Assembly: GCF_001431425.1 (NCBI RefSeq)
Contig: NZ_LDJG01000025.1
Location: 1-62,012, forward strand
Direction of reading: 5' to 3'
DNA from: Stenotrophomonas nitritireducens
GTDB taxonomy: Bacteria; Pseudomonadota; Gammaproteobacteria; Xanthomonadales; Xanthomonadaceae
DNA: 62,012 nt
The translations under genes and the position numbers were made by a program. Every line of letters starts with the position of its first letter. The stretch's first letter is position 1. This document shows, one piece after another, positions 19,029-28,933 of the stretch. The notes under the pieces were generated by a model, which worked only from the letters and a program-made list of their open reading frames with translations, had not been told where the DNA came from and made no database searches.

Positions 19029-21529
19029 AGTCGTGCGCCCTCCCCCGCGGCCACCCGCAGCACGTCGGCGAACACGCCGGCGGCCGTCACTTCCGGGCCG
19101 GCGCCCGGCCCCTGCACCACCAGCGGATTGTCGCAGTAGCGGCGGGTGATGAACTGCACCACGTTGTCGGTCAGGCGCAGGTTGGCGAAGGCATGGTCGG
19201 CCGGCAGTTCCACCAGTCCGACGCTGGGCGCCTGCCCCGGCGCGAACTGCGCTACATAGCGCAGCACCTGGCCGCGCGCACGGGCATCGGCCAGACGCTG
19301 CGCGAACGCGGCATCCATCTCGTGCAGGCGCGCCATGAAATCCTCCACGCTGGCCTGGCGCAGCGCATCGGGCACCAGGCTTTCCACCGCCACGTCTTCA
19401 AGGCTGAGCGGGTGGCCGGCCTCGCGCGCCAGGATCACCAGCTTGCGCGCCACGTCCACGCCGGACAGATCGTCGCGCGGGTCCGGCTCGGTGTAGCCCA
19501 TTGCCCGCGCCTGCGCGACCAGCTGCGAGAACGGCACGCTGCCGTCGTACTTGTTGAACAGCCAGGCCAGCGTGCCGGAGAAGATGCCGGCGATCGCGGT
19601 GACTTCGTCGCCGGTATCGACCAGGTCGCGCAGCGTGGTGATGACCGGCAGCCCGGCGCCCACCGTGGCCTCGTAGCGGAAACGCGCGCCGGTCGCGCCG
19701 GCCGCCTCGCGGATGGCCTGGTAGCGCGCCAGCGGTCCGGAGCCAGCCTGTTTGTTCGGCGTGACCACGTGGATGCCGGCAGCGAGCCAGCCGGCATAGC
19801 GGTCGGCCACTTCCGGGCTGCCGCTGCAGTCGATGACCAGGGTGTGCGGCAGGCGGGCGGACAGCAGGTGCTCGGTGAAGCGGTCCAGGTCGGCCGGTTC
19901 CGCGGCAGCCTCGAACGCGGCCTTCCAGTCGCCCTGCACGCCACGCGCGTCCAGCAGCATGCGGTTGCGCGACAGCACCGCGCGCAGGCGCAGGTCCAGC
20001 TTGGTCCGCGCCAGCAGCTGCGGCTGGGCGACGCGCAGTTGTTCCAGCAACGCCGCGCCGACATTGCCCGGGCCGATCACGCCCACGGAGAAGGTCTGCG
20101 GCGACAGCCAGAACCCGGCATGCGCCGCGCGCAGTGCCTTGGTGGCGTCACGCGCGTCGATGGCCACCGAGATGTTGCGTTCGGACGAGCCCTGCGCGAT
20201 GGCCAGGATGTTGACCTGCGCCCGCCCCAGCGCCTCGAACAGGCGCGCGGCCACGCCCGGTTGGCCGGCCATGCCGTCGCCCACCGCGGCCAGCACGCTC
20301 ACGCCCTCGGTCAGCTGCACGCGCTGCACCTGGCCGGCGGCCAGTTCGTGCGAGAACGCCTGCACCAGCGCATCGCGCGCGCGCGCCGCCTCGGCCTGGC
20401 GCACCACGCAGCAGATCGAATGCTCGGACGAGCCCTGCGAAATCATCACCACCGACACGTGCGCATTGCGCAGCGCGGCGAACACGCGCTCGGCGGTGCC
20501 CGGCACGCCGATCAGGCCGGTGCCCTCGACGTTCAGCACGGCCAGGTCGGGGCTGAGCGTCAGCCCCTTGATCGGCCCGCTGCCGGCGCTGACCGCGGTG
20601 ATGCGGGTGCCCGGATGCTGCGGCTGGAAGGTATTGCGGATGATGATCGGCAGTCCGCGCTCGATCGCCGGCGACATGGTCTGCGGGTGCACCACCTTGG
20701 CGCCGAAATAGGCCAGTTCGCAGGCCTCGTCGTAGCTGAGCGCCTCCAGCTGCACCGCCTCGGGCACCACCCGCGGATCGGCCGACAGCACGCCGTCCAC
20801 GTCGGTCCAGATATGCAGTTCGTCGGCGGCGAACAGCGCGGCGAAGATCGCACCGGAGAAATCGCTGCCGTTGCGGCCCAGCGTGGTGATGTTGCCCTTG
20901 CGGTCGCGGGCGACGAAGCCGGTCACCACCAGCCGCCGCGCCGGGTGCGACTGCCGCCACAGCGCCAGCCTGGCGGCGCTGGACTTCCAGTCCACGTCCA
21001 CGCCGAGTTCGCCATGGTCGACCACCAGCACCTCGCGCGCGTCCAGCACGTCGGCGTCTTCGCCCAGCGCCTGCAGGTGGTGGCCGAGCAGGTGCGCGGA
21101 GAACACTTCGCCCAGGCCCTGCACGCGGTCCAGCACTTCCTGCGGCAGCTCGCCGATCACCGCCAGCGCGGCGAGGATCTCGCGCAGGCGGTTGAAGCGC
21201 GCATCCAGCCATTCGATGGTCGGCCCGGAGTTCTCGACCAGCAGCGCCACCGCCGCCGCGCGGTGGCGGGCGCGCAGTTCATGCCAGCGCTCGTCCCAGG
21301 CCGGGTCGGCGCCGGCTGCCAGCCGGGCCAGCTCGATCAGCGCATCGGTGACGCCCTTCATCGCCGAGACCACGGTGACCTGCACGTGCTCCTCGCGCGC
21401 CAGCAGCAGTTGGGCCACGTGGCGGTAGCGGTCGGCGTCGGCCACCGAAGTGCCGCCGAACTTGTGGACGACACTGCGGACGGCGGCGTCCGCGGCGGGA
21501 GCGAGGGGTGAAGCGGCAACTGGCGACAT
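19025..21529 (-). CDS. thrA: bifunctional aspartokinase I / homoserine dehydrogenase I
   Basis: An 834-residue fusion catalysing the first and third steps from aspartate to threonine. The aspartokinase domain (about 15-300) opens with [20 protein letters not shown] and has FARN-type [16 protein letters not shown]. Tandem ACT repeats (about 320-470) bind the feedback effector. The homoserine dehydrogenase part (about 475-834) begins [17 protein letters not shown] and includes the catalytic region [25 protein letters not shown]. The ATG at 21529 is preferred over one at 21559. Expression is probably set by the leader peptide and hairpins just upstream. Confidence 0.97.
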   Translation of the reverse strand: MSPVAASPLAPAADAAVRSVVHKFGGTSVADADRYRHVAQLLLAREEHVQVTVVSAMKGVTDALIELARLAAGADPAWDERWHELRARHRAAAVALLVENSGPTIEWLDARFNRLREILAALAVIGELPQEVLDRVQGLGEVFSAHLLGHHLQALGEDADVLDAREVLVVDHGELGVDVDWKSSAARLALWRQSHPARRLVVTGFVARDRKGNITTLGRNGSDFSGAIFAALFAADELHIWTDVDGVLSADPRVVPEAVQLEALSYDEACELAYFGAKVVHPQTMSPAIERGLPIIIRNTFQPQHPGTRITAVSAGSGPIKGLTLSPDLAVLNVEGTGLIGVPGTAERVFAALRNAHVSVVMISQGSSEHSICCVVRQAEAARARDALVQAFSHELAAGQVQRVQLTEGVSVLAAVGDGMAGQPGVAARLFEALGRAQVNILAIAQGSSERNISVAIDARDATKALRAAHAGFWLSPQTFSVGVIGPGNVGAALLEQLRVAQPQLLARTKLDLRLRAVLSRNRMLLDARGVQGDWKAAFEAAAEPADLDRFTEHLLSARLPHTLVIDCSGSPEVADRYAGWLAAGIHVVTPNKQAGSGPLARYQAIREAAGATGARFRYEATVGAGLPVITTLRDLVDTGDEVTAIAGIFSGTLAWLFNKYDGSVPFSQLVAQARAMGYTEPDPRDDLSGVDVARKLVILAREAGHPLSLEDVAVESLVPDALRQASVEDFMARLHEMDAAFAQRLADARARGQVLRYVAQFAPGQAPSVGLVELPADHAFANLRLTDNVVQFITRRYCDNPLVVQGPGAGPEVTAAGVFADVLRVAAGEGARL

Positions 21530-21548
21530 CGGATGAACCTCGGCTGGA

Positions 21549-21603
21549 GGCCCCGACACGCATCAGGATGGGAGCCCCCGCATCCTGATCCGGGTGCGGG
21601 GCC
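21549..21603 (-). promoter_or_regulatory. mutually exclusive hairpins between thr leader and thrA (attenuator)
   Basis: Two interleaved stems cannot coexist: CCCCGCA/TGCGGGG (21576-21582 with 21595-21601) and ATCAGGAT/ATCCTGAT (21562-21569 with 21582-21589). A third, GGCCCCG/CGGGGCC (21549-21555 with 21597-21603), competes with the first. This 1-2-3-4 arrangement after a Thr-rich leader is that of an attenuator. There is no U-run after any stem, so the OFF state may act through Rho or translation instead of an intrinsic terminator. Confidence 0.6.
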
Positions 21604-21617
21604 GTGGTTTTCGGAAA

Positions 21618-21752
21618 CTACGCGAAGACGACGGGCCGCACCGGGCGAGTGGTGACGGTAATGGTGGTGGTAATGGACGCGCGGCCGCAGCTGCCCGGCA
21701 GCGCGCCTGCAGGCGGCTGGACGAAGGCGAAGTTGGGCGACGGCGTGTGCAT
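21618..21752 (-). CDS. thrL: thr operon leader peptide
   Basis: A 44-codon open frame runs from ATG at 21752 to TAG at 21618, 88 bases upstream of thrA. Residues 26-35 read SITTTITVTT and the tail is RPVRPVVFA, so Thr, Ile and Val codons cluster at 21648-21674, close to the run in E. coli ThrL. The frame stops shortly before the alternative hairpins, as attenuation requires: a ribosome stalled on Thr/Ile codons would cover the early arm. The N-terminal half is longer than in E. coli and shows no strong ribosome-binding site, so the true start could be internal. Confidence 0.75.
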   Translation of the reverse strand: MHTPSPNFAFVQPPAGALPGSCGRASITTTITVTTRPVRPVVFA

Positions 21753-21783
21753 GCGGTCAAGAGGACACCAGCCGTGAATGCGC

Positions 21784-21789
21784 TGTCAA
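21784..21789 (-). promoter_or_regulatory. -35-like element upstream of the thr leader
   Basis: On the minus strand a perfect TTGACA lies 32 bases before the leader ATG. No convincing -10 hexamer follows at 16-18 bases (the sequence there is GTCCTC), so the promoter is only a suggestion. The remaining 21790-22030 stretch shows no gene or clear structure. Confidence 0.3.
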
Positions 21790-22030
21790 GTGTTGCGGCG
21801 CAAAAGGCCACTTGCGCCCATCGTCGGCGAACGCGCACTTATCGGTTGCAAATGTCATCAACGCCGATCATCGCCCATCTATCCGGCAAGCATCGGTAAA
21901 ACGCGCCTTCGTCAATGGCAGGCCGCGGCCGCGCCCAATCGCCCGACGGATGCCTGCGGACCACCGGCTGGAAAGCGCCGACCGGCGGAACTGCGCCGAA
22001 CGCGCGCATTCCGCTGCGCCACGGGGCGGT

Positions 22031-22963
22031 TCAATGCGGAGCCAGCGCCTCCGGTGCGGGCCGGTGCGCGGCCGCGCTCGACACCACGCCGGCCAACAGG
22101 CAGCCGGCCGCCAGCAGCTCCAGCGGCAGCGGCCAGCGCTGCTGCCAGAGGAAGCCGTAGAGCAGGCCGAACAGGGTCTCGAACACGATCATCTGCCCGC
22201 CCAGGGTGAGCGGCAGCGCACGGCTGGCGCGGTTCCAGCAGGCGTTGCCGAGGATCGAGGCCAGCACCGCCACCGCCGCGGCGACCAGCCAGAACTGCCC
22301 CCACTCGGCCGGCGGACGCCCCTGCCCTCCGCCGGCGAACGCGAGCGGCGCCACCAGCAGCGCCAGGCCGCCGGTCGCCACGCCGGTCAACAGCGACCAG
22401 TCATGCCCGGATACCTCCGGGCAGCGCGCCAGCCAGCGCGTATTGCCCACCGAGTACACCGTCCACGACAGCAGCGCGCCGACCGCGCACAGCAGGCCGA
22501 GCAGGCGCCGCCCGGTATCGGCGTGCACATGCGAAGAGGCCATCGCCGCCCATCCCATCAGCACCACCCCGGCCACGCACAGGGCCAGCGCCGGCGCCAG
22601 CTTCGACAGCGGCACCGCGCCCGGCTCGCGCGAGGCGGTGACCGCCACGAGCACCGGCACCATGCCGACGATCAGCGACGCCGCCGCGCCGCCGCTCCAC
22701 TGCACCGAGATGGACAGCAGCACGTAATACAGCAGGTTGCCCAGCAGGCTGAGCCAGGCCAGGGCGCCCCATTCGGCGCGGCCGATGCGCGACCGCAGCG
22801 CCGGCCAGCGCGGCACCAGCAGCACCAGCGCGATCGCGCCATAGACCAGGTAGCGCGCGGCCGCCAGTTGCAGCGGCGCGAATCCGGCGAGCATGGCCGG
22901 GGCCAGGAACACCACGCCCCACAGCGCCCCGGAGGCCACGCCGTTGGCGATCCCGACACTCAT
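22031..22963 (-). CDS. EamA-family (DMT superfamily) transporter
   Basis: A 310-residue inner-membrane protein with ten predicted helices formed by two EamA repeats (about 5-140 and 155-295); ANGVASGALWGVVFLAP begins repeat 1. Members export amino acids, metabolites or drugs. The ATG at 22963 is used; a GTG at 22975 would add four residues. It lies 84 bases downstream of an AraC-type regulator on the same strand, so that regulator probably controls it. Substrate unknown. Confidence 0.88.
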   Translation of the reverse strand: MSVGIANGVASGALWGVVFLAPAMLAGFAPLQLAAARYLVYGAIALVLLVPRWPALRSRIGRAEWGALAWLSLLGNLLYYVLLSISVQWSGGAAASLIVGMVPVLVAVTASREPGAVPLSKLAPALALCVAGVVLMGWAAMASSHVHADTGRRLLGLLCAVGALLSWTVYSVGNTRWLARCPEVSGHDWSLLTGVATGGLALLVAPLAFAGGGQGRPPAEWGQFWLVAAAVAVLASILGNACWNRASRALPLTLGGQMIVFETLFGLLYGFLWQQRWPLPLELLAAGCLLAGVVSSAAAHRPAPEALAPH

Positions 22964-23047
22964 CGAACGACTCACGCTTGCCGCACCATTGCCACGGAGA
23001 AGGGCGCGCAGTGTAGGCAGCGCCCGGGCGGCGCGTCTTGACCCAGG

Positions 23048-23743
23048 CTATTGCCGGGCGCGCCACTGCCGCGGCGTGCGCCCGCTCTCCCGGCGCAGCG
23101 CACGGGTGAACGCGCTCTGCTCGGAATAGCCGGCGCGCTGGGCGATGTCGCTGAGGCTGGCATCGCTGCCCAGCAGCTGGCGCTTGGCCCAGCGCAGGCG
23201 CGCGGCACCGACCCATGCCAATGGCGGCAGCCCGAACTCGCGGACGAACAGCGCATGCAGGCGGCTGCCGCTGACCCCGGCCATGGCCGCCATGCGCGCC
23301 ACCGACCAGTCCAGGCCCGGTGCCGAGACCACCGCCATGCATACACCCTGCAGCCGCGCGCCGCTGCCGGCCGGGGCGAAATGCCGCAGCAGGCGCGGCA
23401 GCGGATCGCCCACCAGCCCGCTTGCCGGCAGTTCGCGCAGGCGCTGGCGCACCTCGATCGGCAGCGCCAGCCAGGGTTTGCGGTACAGGTGTTCCAGCGT
23501 GTCGTCGTCGAGCACGCCTGCCGGACAGTCAACGATCAGGCAGCTGTGCTCGCCCAGCGCTTCCAGGTCGTGGGTCTGGCCCGGTGCGACGAAGGCGCCC
23601 TGCAACCGGTCCAGGTGGCCGCCGGCGCCGCCCACTTCGAACTGCAGCTCGCCGTGCACCGGCAGCACCCATTGCGCATAGTCGTGGCACTCCAGCCCGG
23701 TGGGCCCGAGGTAACGGCGCAGGTGGGGAGTACTGGCGGACAT
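23048..23743 (-). CDS. AraC-family transcriptional regulator
   Basis: A 231-residue regulator. Residues about 15-75 form a cupin-like sensing domain (YAQWVLPVHGELQFEVGG, QGAFVAPGQTHDLEA), and the C-terminal 100 residues carry two helix-turn-helix units (ARMAAMAGVSGSRLHALFVREFG and SLSDIAQRAGYSEQSAFTRALRRESGRTPRQWR). The ATG at 23743 starts the cupin domain cleanly; a longer frame adds 12 Pro-rich residues. Its neighbour on the same strand is an EamA exporter, the likely target. The inducer is unknown. Confidence 0.9.
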   Translation of the reverse strand: MSASTPHLRRYLGPTGLECHDYAQWVLPVHGELQFEVGGAGGHLDRLQGAFVAPGQTHDLEALGEHSCLIVDCPAGVLDDDTLEHLYRKPWLALPIEVRQRLRELPASGLVGDPLPRLLRHFAPAGSGARLQGVCMAVVSAPGLDWSVARMAAMAGVSGSRLHALFVREFGLPPLAWVGAARLRWAKRQLLGSDASLSDIAQRAGYSEQSAFTRALRRESGRTPRQWRARQ

Positions 23744-23802
23744 GCAGGCAGTCTGCGCAGGAGGTGGCGGTCGCGGCAAGCATTGCGCGGCAGATGGAAC
23801 GA

Positions 23803-23879
23803 TGGCGGCCCCGACACGATTCGAACGTGCGACCTGTCCCTTAGGAGGGGACCGCTCTATCCAGCTGAGCTACGGGGCC
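23803..23879 (-). tRNA. tRNA-Arg (anticodon CCU)
   Basis: A 77-nt cloverleaf including an encoded CCA. The acceptor stem pairs GGCCCCG with CGGGGCC and the discriminator is G. The anticodon stem GUCCC/GGGAC encloses the loop CUCCUAA with anticodon CCU, reading AGG. The T-loop is GUUCGAAUC. AGG is a rare codon in this G+C-rich background. Confidence 0.96.
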
Positions 23880-24031
23880 TGCGGACGCGTATTGTGGCAT
23901 GCCGCCGCCGCATCCGGCATCCACCCTGCGCCAAGAAACACGCGCGGCTCTGCTAAAATCGCGGTTCTGCATGCCGCACCCCACCTCTGCCAGCGGCTGC
24001 GCCCCCCAACGCAAAGCAATCAGGAGATTTC

Positions 24032-25564
24032 ATGTCCTTCGAAATGCTCAAGGCGCTCGGCCTCGACGCTTCCAACGCTGGCACCTATCTGGGCAACGGC
24101 GAGTGGTCCACCGCTACCGGCGCGGGCGTGCTCAAGCCGCAGAACCCGACCACCGGCGAGGTGATCGCCGAGGTCCAGGCCACCACCGAGGCCGACTACG
24201 AAACCATCGTCGCCCGCGCCCAGGAAGCCTACAAGGTGTGGCGCACCACCCCGGCGCCGCGCCGCGGCGAGGCCGTGCGCCTGTGCGGCGAAGCACTGCG
24301 CAGGCACAAGGACGCGCTGGGCTCGCTGGTCGCGCTGGAAATGGGCAAGTCCAAGCCGGAAGGCGACGGTGAAGTGCAGGAGATGATCGACATCGCCGAC
24401 TTCGCGCTGGGCCAGAGCCGCATGCTGTACGGCTACACCATGCATTCCGAGCGCCCCGGCCACCGCATGTACGAGCAGTACCAGCCGCTGGGCCTGGTCG
24501 GCATCATCTCGGCGTTCAACTTCCCGGTCGCGGTGTGGGCGTGGAACTCGTTCCTGGCCGCGATCTGCGGCGACGTGTGCATCTGGAAGCCGTCCAACAA
24601 GACCCCGCTGACCGCCATCGCCTCGATGAAGATCTGCAACGAGGCGCTGAAGGAAGGCGGCTTCCCGGACATCTTCTTCCTGATCAACGACGCCGGCACC
24701 GCCCTGTCGGAAAAGCTGGTCGCCGACACCCGCGTGCCGCTGATCTCCTTCACCGGCTCCACCCAGGTCGGCCGCACCGTCAACCAGGTCGTGGCCAAGC
24801 GCCTGGGCCGCTGCCTGCTGGAACTCGGCGGCAACAACGCCATCATCCTGGACGAGACCGCCGACCTGAAGCTGGCCGTGCCGGGCATCGTGTTCGGCGC
24901 CGTCGGCACCGCCGGCCAGCGCTGCACCACCACCCGCCGCCTGATCGTGCACGAATCGATCTATGACAACGTGCTGGCCACCCTGATCAAGGCCTACAAG
25001 CAGGTCGAGGGCAAGATCGGTGACCCGCTGGATGCGGCCAACCTGATGGGCCCGCTGAACAGCCCGGAAGCCGTGCAGCAATTCCTGGCCTCGATCGCCA
25101 AGGCCAAGGCCGCCGGCGGCACCGTCGAGACCGGCGGCACCGCCATTGATCGCGCAGGCAACTTCGTGCTGCCGGCGATCGTCACCGGCCTGAAGAACAG
25201 CGACGAGGTCGTCCAGCACGAGACCTTCGCGCCGATCCTGTACGTGATGAAGTACTCGACCCTGGACGAAGCCATCGACATGCAGAACGGCGTGCCGCAG
25301 GGCCTGTCCTCGTCGATCTTCACCACCAACCTGAAGTCGGCCGAGAAGTTCCTGTCGGCCGCCGGCAGCGACTGCGGCATCGCCAACGTCAACATCGGCA
25401 CCTCCGGCGCCGAGATCGGCGGCGCCTTCGGTGGCGAGAAGGAAACCGGCGGCGGCCGCGAGTCCGGTTCGGACGCGTGGAAGGTCTACATGCGCCGCCA
25501 GACCAACACCATCAACTACTCCGATTCGCTGCCGCTGGCCCAGGGCATCAAGTTCGACCTGTGA
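24032..25564 (+). CDS. amaB: aldehyde dehydrogenase, ALDH7 type (alpha-aminoadipic semialdehyde / piperideine-6-carboxylate dehydrogenase)
   Basis: A 510-residue NAD-dependent dehydrogenase. The catalytic Cys298 is in [13 protein letters not shown], the general base Glu264 in [10 protein letters not shown], and the nucleotide motif is [12 protein letters not shown] (about 239-250). [29 protein letters not shown] near the C-terminus is a hallmark of the ALDH7 (antiquitin) group, which oxidises alpha-aminoadipic semialdehyde in lysine degradation. No other lysine-catabolism gene adjoins it. A ribosome-binding site (CAGGAG) precedes the ATG and a terminator follows at 25722. Confidence 0.9.
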   Translation: MSFEMLKALGLDASNAGTYLGNGEWSTATGAGVLKPQNPTTGEVIAEVQATTEADYETIVARAQEAYKVWRTTPAPRRGEAVRLCGEALRRHKDALGSLVALEMGKSKPEGDGEVQEMIDIADFALGQSRMLYGYTMHSERPGHRMYEQYQPLGLVGIISAFNFPVAVWAWNSFLAAICGDVCIWKPSNKTPLTAIASMKICNEALKEGGFPDIFFLINDAGTALSEKLVADTRVPLISFTGSTQVGRTVNQVVAKRLGRCLLELGGNNAIILDETADLKLAVPGIVFGAVGTAGQRCTTTRRLIVHESIYDNVLATLIKAYKQVEGKIGDPLDAANLMGPLNSPEAVQQFLASIAKAKAAGGTVETGGTAIDRAGNFVLPAIVTGLKNSDEVVQHETFAPILYVMKYSTLDEAIDMQNGVPQGLSSSIFTTNLKSAEKFLSAAGSDCGIANVNIGTSGAEIGGAFGGEKETGGGRESGSDAWKVYMRRQTNTINYSDSLPLAQGIKFDL

Positions 25565-25570
25565 TGGTTT

Positions 25571-25624
25571 TTCCCCGTCTCCCGCCGGGAGAGGGGGAGG
25601 CGCGAAGCGCCGGATGAGGGTGCG
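25571..25624. repeat. dispersed intergenic repeat with two hairpins
   Basis: Just after the dehydrogenase stop, CTCCCGCCGGGAG forms one palindrome and GGCGCGAAGCGCC a second, followed by GGATGAGGGTG. I recognise this type of sequence as a common dispersed intergenic element in xanthomonads and pseudomonads; it is not coding. Confidence 0.6.
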
Positions 25625-25721
25625 GAACAGCCCCGCCCCCTCGTCAACCCGCGCCCCGGCCCAGGCCGGCGGCGCGCGCTCCAAGGCCTGCGCGGCAGTG
25701 ACGCGCAGGCCGCGCCTTTTC

Positions 25722-25742
25722 GCCCCGGACAGGGGCTTTTTT
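25722..25742 (+). terminator. rho-independent terminator after the ALDH gene
   Basis: The stem GCCCC/GGGGC with a 5-base loop is followed directly by six T on the plus strand. A further hairpin (CCTGCGC/GCGCAGG) lies about 20 bases before it. It separates the dehydrogenase from the DUF4190 gene. Confidence 0.85.
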
Positions 25743-25765
25743 CCACCCGCAACGGAGTCCCACCG

Positions 25766-26053
25766 ATGAGCATTCCCGCACCACGACAGACCAGCAGCTA
25801 TGCCGTGATCGCCCTGGTCGCCGGCATCCTCGGCTGGACCCTGCTGCCGTTCCTGGGCAGCATCGGCGGCATCATCTTCGGCCATATGGCGCGCGGCGAG
25901 ATCCGCCGCAGCAACGGCCAGCTCGACGGCGATGGCCTGGCCGTCACCGGCCTGGTGCTGGGCTGGCTGTCGGTGGCGATGTGGGTGCTCGGCATCCTCG
26001 CCTTCATCCTGTTCTTCGGTGGCCTGGCCTGGATCGCCGCATTGAATTCCTGA
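25766..26053 (+). CDS. DUF4190 domain membrane protein
   Basis: A 95-residue protein with two long hydrophobic stretches (about 10-37 and 56-92) and the family motif GGIIFGHMARGEIRRSNGQLDGDGLAVTGLVLGW. DUF4190 proteins are small membrane proteins of unknown function, often next to signalling or secretion genes. A ribosome-binding site, ACGGAG, precedes the ATG. It is probably co-transcribed with the methyltransferase 7 bases downstream. Confidence 0.85.
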   Translation: MSIPAPRQTSSYAVIALVAGILGWTLLPFLGSIGGIIFGHMARGEIRRSNGQLDGDGLAVTGLVLGWLSVAMWVLGILAFILFFGGLAWIAALNS

Positions 26054-26060
26054 GGCACGC

Positions 26061-26834
26061 GTGAGCGCTCCGGCCGATTCGACCCAACGTTTCAGCAGCC
26101 GGGTGGCGGACTATGTCCGCTACCGGCCCGACTATCCGCCGGCCCTGCTGGACTGGCTGCATGGCCAGATCGGGGTGCCCGCCGCCACGCCGGTCGCCGA
26201 CATCGGCGCCGGCACCGGTATTTCCACCCTGATGTTCCTCGACGCCGGCCACCCGGTGGTCGCGGTCGAGCCCAACGCCGCGATGCGGCAGGCCGCCGAG
26301 CGCTGGCTGGCGCACGATCATCCGCAGCTGAGCTTCGCCGCCGGCACCGCTGAAGCCACGACCCTGGACGACGCCAGTATCGGCCTGATCAGCGTCGCCC
26401 AGGCCTTCCACTGGTTCGACACCGAGGCGGTGCGGCCGGAGTGGCGGCGCATCCTGCGGCCGGGCGGGATGGCGCTGGTGTACTGGAACTCGCGCCTGCT
26501 CGACGTCTCGCCGTTCCTGTCCGCCTACGAACAGCTGCTGCAGGACTACGGCACCGATTACAACGCGGTGGCCGAGCGCTACCAGGACGACGCGACGATG
26601 CGCGCGTGGTTCGGCGACGGCCTGCGCGGCATGGTCCAGCTGCCGAACACGCAGCACCTGGACTTCGACGGCCTGCGCGGCCGCCTCCTTTCTTCCTCCT
26701 ATGCGCCGCAGGCCGGCCATCCGCGGCATGCGCCGATGCTGGAGGCCCTGCGCGCCCTGTTCGACGCCCATGCGGTGGACGGACGGGTCGCCTTCGAATA
26801 CCGAACCCGTGCCTTCATCGGCACGCTGGACTGA
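26061..26834 (+). CDS. class I SAM-dependent methyltransferase
   Basis: A 257-residue methyltransferase with a GTG start at 26061. The SAM-binding motif I is VADIGAGTGISTL (about 45-57), followed by VVAVEPNAAMRQAA (motif II acidic residue) and ISVAQAFHWFD (motif IV). It resembles the YcgJ/TAM-like methyltransferase_11 group, whose substrates are diverse small molecules. It ends 6 bases before pyrD, so it probably shares its transcript. Specific substrate unknown. Confidence 0.85.
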   Translation: MSAPADSTQRFSSRVADYVRYRPDYPPALLDWLHGQIGVPAATPVADIGAGTGISTLMFLDAGHPVVAVEPNAAMRQAAERWLAHDHPQLSFAAGTAEATTLDDASIGLISVAQAFHWFDTEAVRPEWRRILRPGGMALVYWNSRLLDVSPFLSAYEQLLQDYGTDYNAVAERYQDDATMRAWFGDGLRGMVQLPNTQHLDFDGLRGRLLSSSYAPQAGHPRHAPMLEALRALFDAHAVDGRVAFEYRTRAFIGTLD

Positions 26835-26840
26835 AACAGC

Positions 26841-27896
26841 ATGTACCCGCTTGCCCGCCCCTTCCTGTTCGCCCTCGACGCCGAACGCGCCCATGGCCTG
26901 ACGCTGTCCGCGCTGGAGCTGGCGTGGCGCACCGGCACCACGCCGCTGATCGCGGCGCGGCCGGCGCCGATGCCGACCGCCGCGTTCGGCCTGGACTTCC
27001 CCAACCCGGTCGGGCTGGCGGCGGGGCTGGACAAGAACGGCGAGCACATCGACGCGCTGTTCGGCCTGGGCTTCGGCTTCGTCGAGATCGGCACGGTCAC
27101 CCCGCGCCCGCAGGCCGGCAACCCGAAGCCGCGCCTGTTCCGGCTGCCGCGGCATGCGGCGATCATCAACCGCATGGGCTTCAACAACGCCGGCGTCGAT
27201 GCGCTGGTGCGCAATGTCGAGCGTAGCCGCCAGCGCACCGGGCCGCTGGGCATCAACATCGGCAAGAACAAGGACACGCCCAACGAGGACGCGCTGTCCG
27301 ACTACCTGACCTGCATGGAGAAGGTGTACCCGCTGGCCGACTACATCACCGTCAACATCTCCTCGCCCAACACCGCCGGCCTGCGCGAGCTGCAGGAAGA
27401 GCAGGCGTTGCGGCGGCTGGTCGGCGGCCTGCGCGAGGCGCAGGAACGCCTGGCCGCCCAGCATGGCCGGCGCGTTCCGATGCTGGTCAAGGTCGCGCCC
27501 GACCTGAGCGACCGCGACATCGAGGCGGCCGCGCGCGTGCTGGGCGAACTGGAAGTGGACGGCGTGATCGCCACCAACACCACCATCGGCCGCGAAGGCA
27601 TCGAGCACGATCCGCGCGCCGCCGAGACCGGCGGCCTGTCCGGCGCGCCACTGCTGGGCCAGTCCACCCTGGTACTGCGCCGCCTGCGCGCGCGCCTGCC
27701 CGAACGCATCCCGCTGATCGGCGTGGGCGGCATCCAGTCCGGCGCCGACGCGGTGGCGAAGATGGCTGCCGGCGCGACCCTGGTGCAGTGCTACAGCGGC
27801 CTGGTCTTCCGCGGCCCGGCGCTGATCGGCGAATGCGTGGACGCCATCCGCCGCCGCCGCGAGGCCCCGTCCCGAGGCGCCGTCGCCCCCCTATGA
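26841..27896 (+). CDS. pyrD: dihydroorotate dehydrogenase (quinone), class 2
   Basis: PyrD (351 residues) oxidises dihydroorotate to orotate at the membrane using quinone, with FMN. The N-terminal amphipathic segment ([18 protein letters not shown]) is the class 2 membrane anchor. FMN contacts are in [16 protein letters not shown] and [21 protein letters not shown]; the substrate loop and catalytic Ser are in [15 protein letters not shown], and the last FMN contacts are in [21 protein letters not shown]. The stop overlaps murB in ATGA. Confidence 0.98.
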   Translation: MYPLARPFLFALDAERAHGLTLSALELAWRTGTTPLIAARPAPMPTAAFGLDFPNPVGLAAGLDKNGEHIDALFGLGFGFVEIGTVTPRPQAGNPKPRLFRLPRHAAIINRMGFNNAGVDALVRNVERSRQRTGPLGINIGKNKDTPNEDALSDYLTCMEKVYPLADYITVNISSPNTAGLRELQEEQALRRLVGGLREAQERLAAQHGRRVPMLVKVAPDLSDRDIEAAARVLGELEVDGVIATNTTIGREGIEHDPRAAETGGLSGAPLLGQSTLVLRRLRARLPERIPLIGVGGIQSGADAVAKMAAGATLVQCYSGLVFRGPALIGECVDAIRRRREAPSRGAVAPL

Positions 27897-28933
27897 CAAC
27901 CGCTGCACCCTGGTCGCTGACCGAAAACGCCCCGCTGCATTCGCTCAACACCTTCCATGTCGCCGCCCGTGCGCCGCGCCTGCTGCGCGTGAGCGACGCG
28001 GCCGCCCTGCCCGAGGCGCTGGCCGCGGTGGCGCCGTCGCCGCTGCTGGTGCTCGGCAGCGGCAGCAACGTGCTGCTCGCCGCCGACCCGGAAGGCACCG
28101 TGCTGTGCTTCGACAACCGCGAGGTCGCCATCCTCGAGCACCGCGCCGACCACGCCGTGGTCCGTGCCGGCGCCGGCGTGGTCTGGCACGAGCTGGTGCT
28201 GTGGTCGCTGGCCGAAGGCCTGTCCGGGCTGGAGAACCTGGCGCTGATCCCCGGCACCGTCGGCGCCGCGCCGATCCAGAACATCGGTGCCTACGGCGCC
28301 CAGGTCGGCGAATTCATCCAGGCCGTCGAAGCCTGGGACACCCGGCAACAGGAATGGGTGCAGCTGGACCAGGCGGCCTGCCGCTTCGGCTACCGCGACA
28401 GCCTGTTCAAGCACGAAGCCGACCGCTACCTGATCACCGCGGTGCAGTTCCGCCTGCCGCTGCTGCACGAACTGCGCCTGGACTACGCCGGCATCGGCGA
28501 GGAACTGCACGCCATGGGCGTGGAACTGCCGGTGGCCGCCGACGTGGCCAATGCGGTCATCGCCATCCGCCGCCGCAAGCTGCCCGACCCGGACGTGCTC
28601 GGCAACGCCGGCAGCTTCTTCAAGAACCCGATCCTGCCGCGCGAACAGGTCGAGGTGCTTGCGCAACAGTACCCAGCGCTGCCGGTGTTCCCCGGCGACG
28701 ACGACGGCAACCGCAAGCTGTCGGCGGCCTGGATGATCCAGGCCTGCGGCTGGAAGGGCCGGCGCGAGGGCGATGCCGGCGTGTCGCCGGACCACGCGCT
28801 GGTGCTGGTCAACCACGGCAACGCCAGCGGCGCGGACCTGCTGGCCTTCGCCCGCCGCATCTCCGCCTCGGTGCTGGAAACCTTCGGCGTGCCGATCGAG
28901 CCCGAACCGCGGCTGGTCGGCGCGCGCTGGTGA
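27893..28933 (+). CDS. murB: UDP-N-acetylenolpyruvoylglucosamine reductase
   Basis: MurB (346 residues) reduces the enolpyruvyl group in the second step of UDP-MurNAc synthesis. FAD binding is by [15 protein letters not shown] and [24 protein letters not shown]; the catalytic Ser is in [11 protein letters not shown]. The extended type I form (as in E. coli) fits the length and the region [27 protein letters not shown]. The ATG at 27893 is fixed by the overlap with pyrD. It also overlaps the next transporter gene in GTGA. Confidence 0.98.
   Translation: MTTAAPWSLTENAPLHSLNTFHVAARAPRLLRVSDAAALPEALAAVAPSPLLVLGSGSNVLLAADPEGTVLCFDNREVAILEHRADHAVVRAGAGVVWHELVLWSLAEGLSGLENLALIPGTVGAAPIQNIGAYGAQVGEFIQAVEAWDTRQQEWVQLDQAACRFGYRDSLFKHEADRYLITAVQFRLPLLHELRLDYAGIGEELHAMGVELPVAADVANAVIAIRRRKLPDPDVLGNAGSFFKNPILPREQVEVLAQQYPALPVFPGDDDGNRKLSAAWMIQACGWKGRREGDAGVSPDHALVLVNHGNASGADLLAFARRISASVLETFGVPIEPEPRLVGARW

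Noticed and set aside
18785..21511. A 908-codon open frame on the strand opposite thrA and thrB
   Set aside because: It is the antisense shadow of well-supported genes in very G+C-rich DNA, lacks homology and has His/Arg/Gln-rich composition.
25571..25765. Possible small gene between the ALDH and DUF4190 genes
   Set aside because: The stretch is accounted for by a dispersed repeat and a terminator; the frame there has no start signal.
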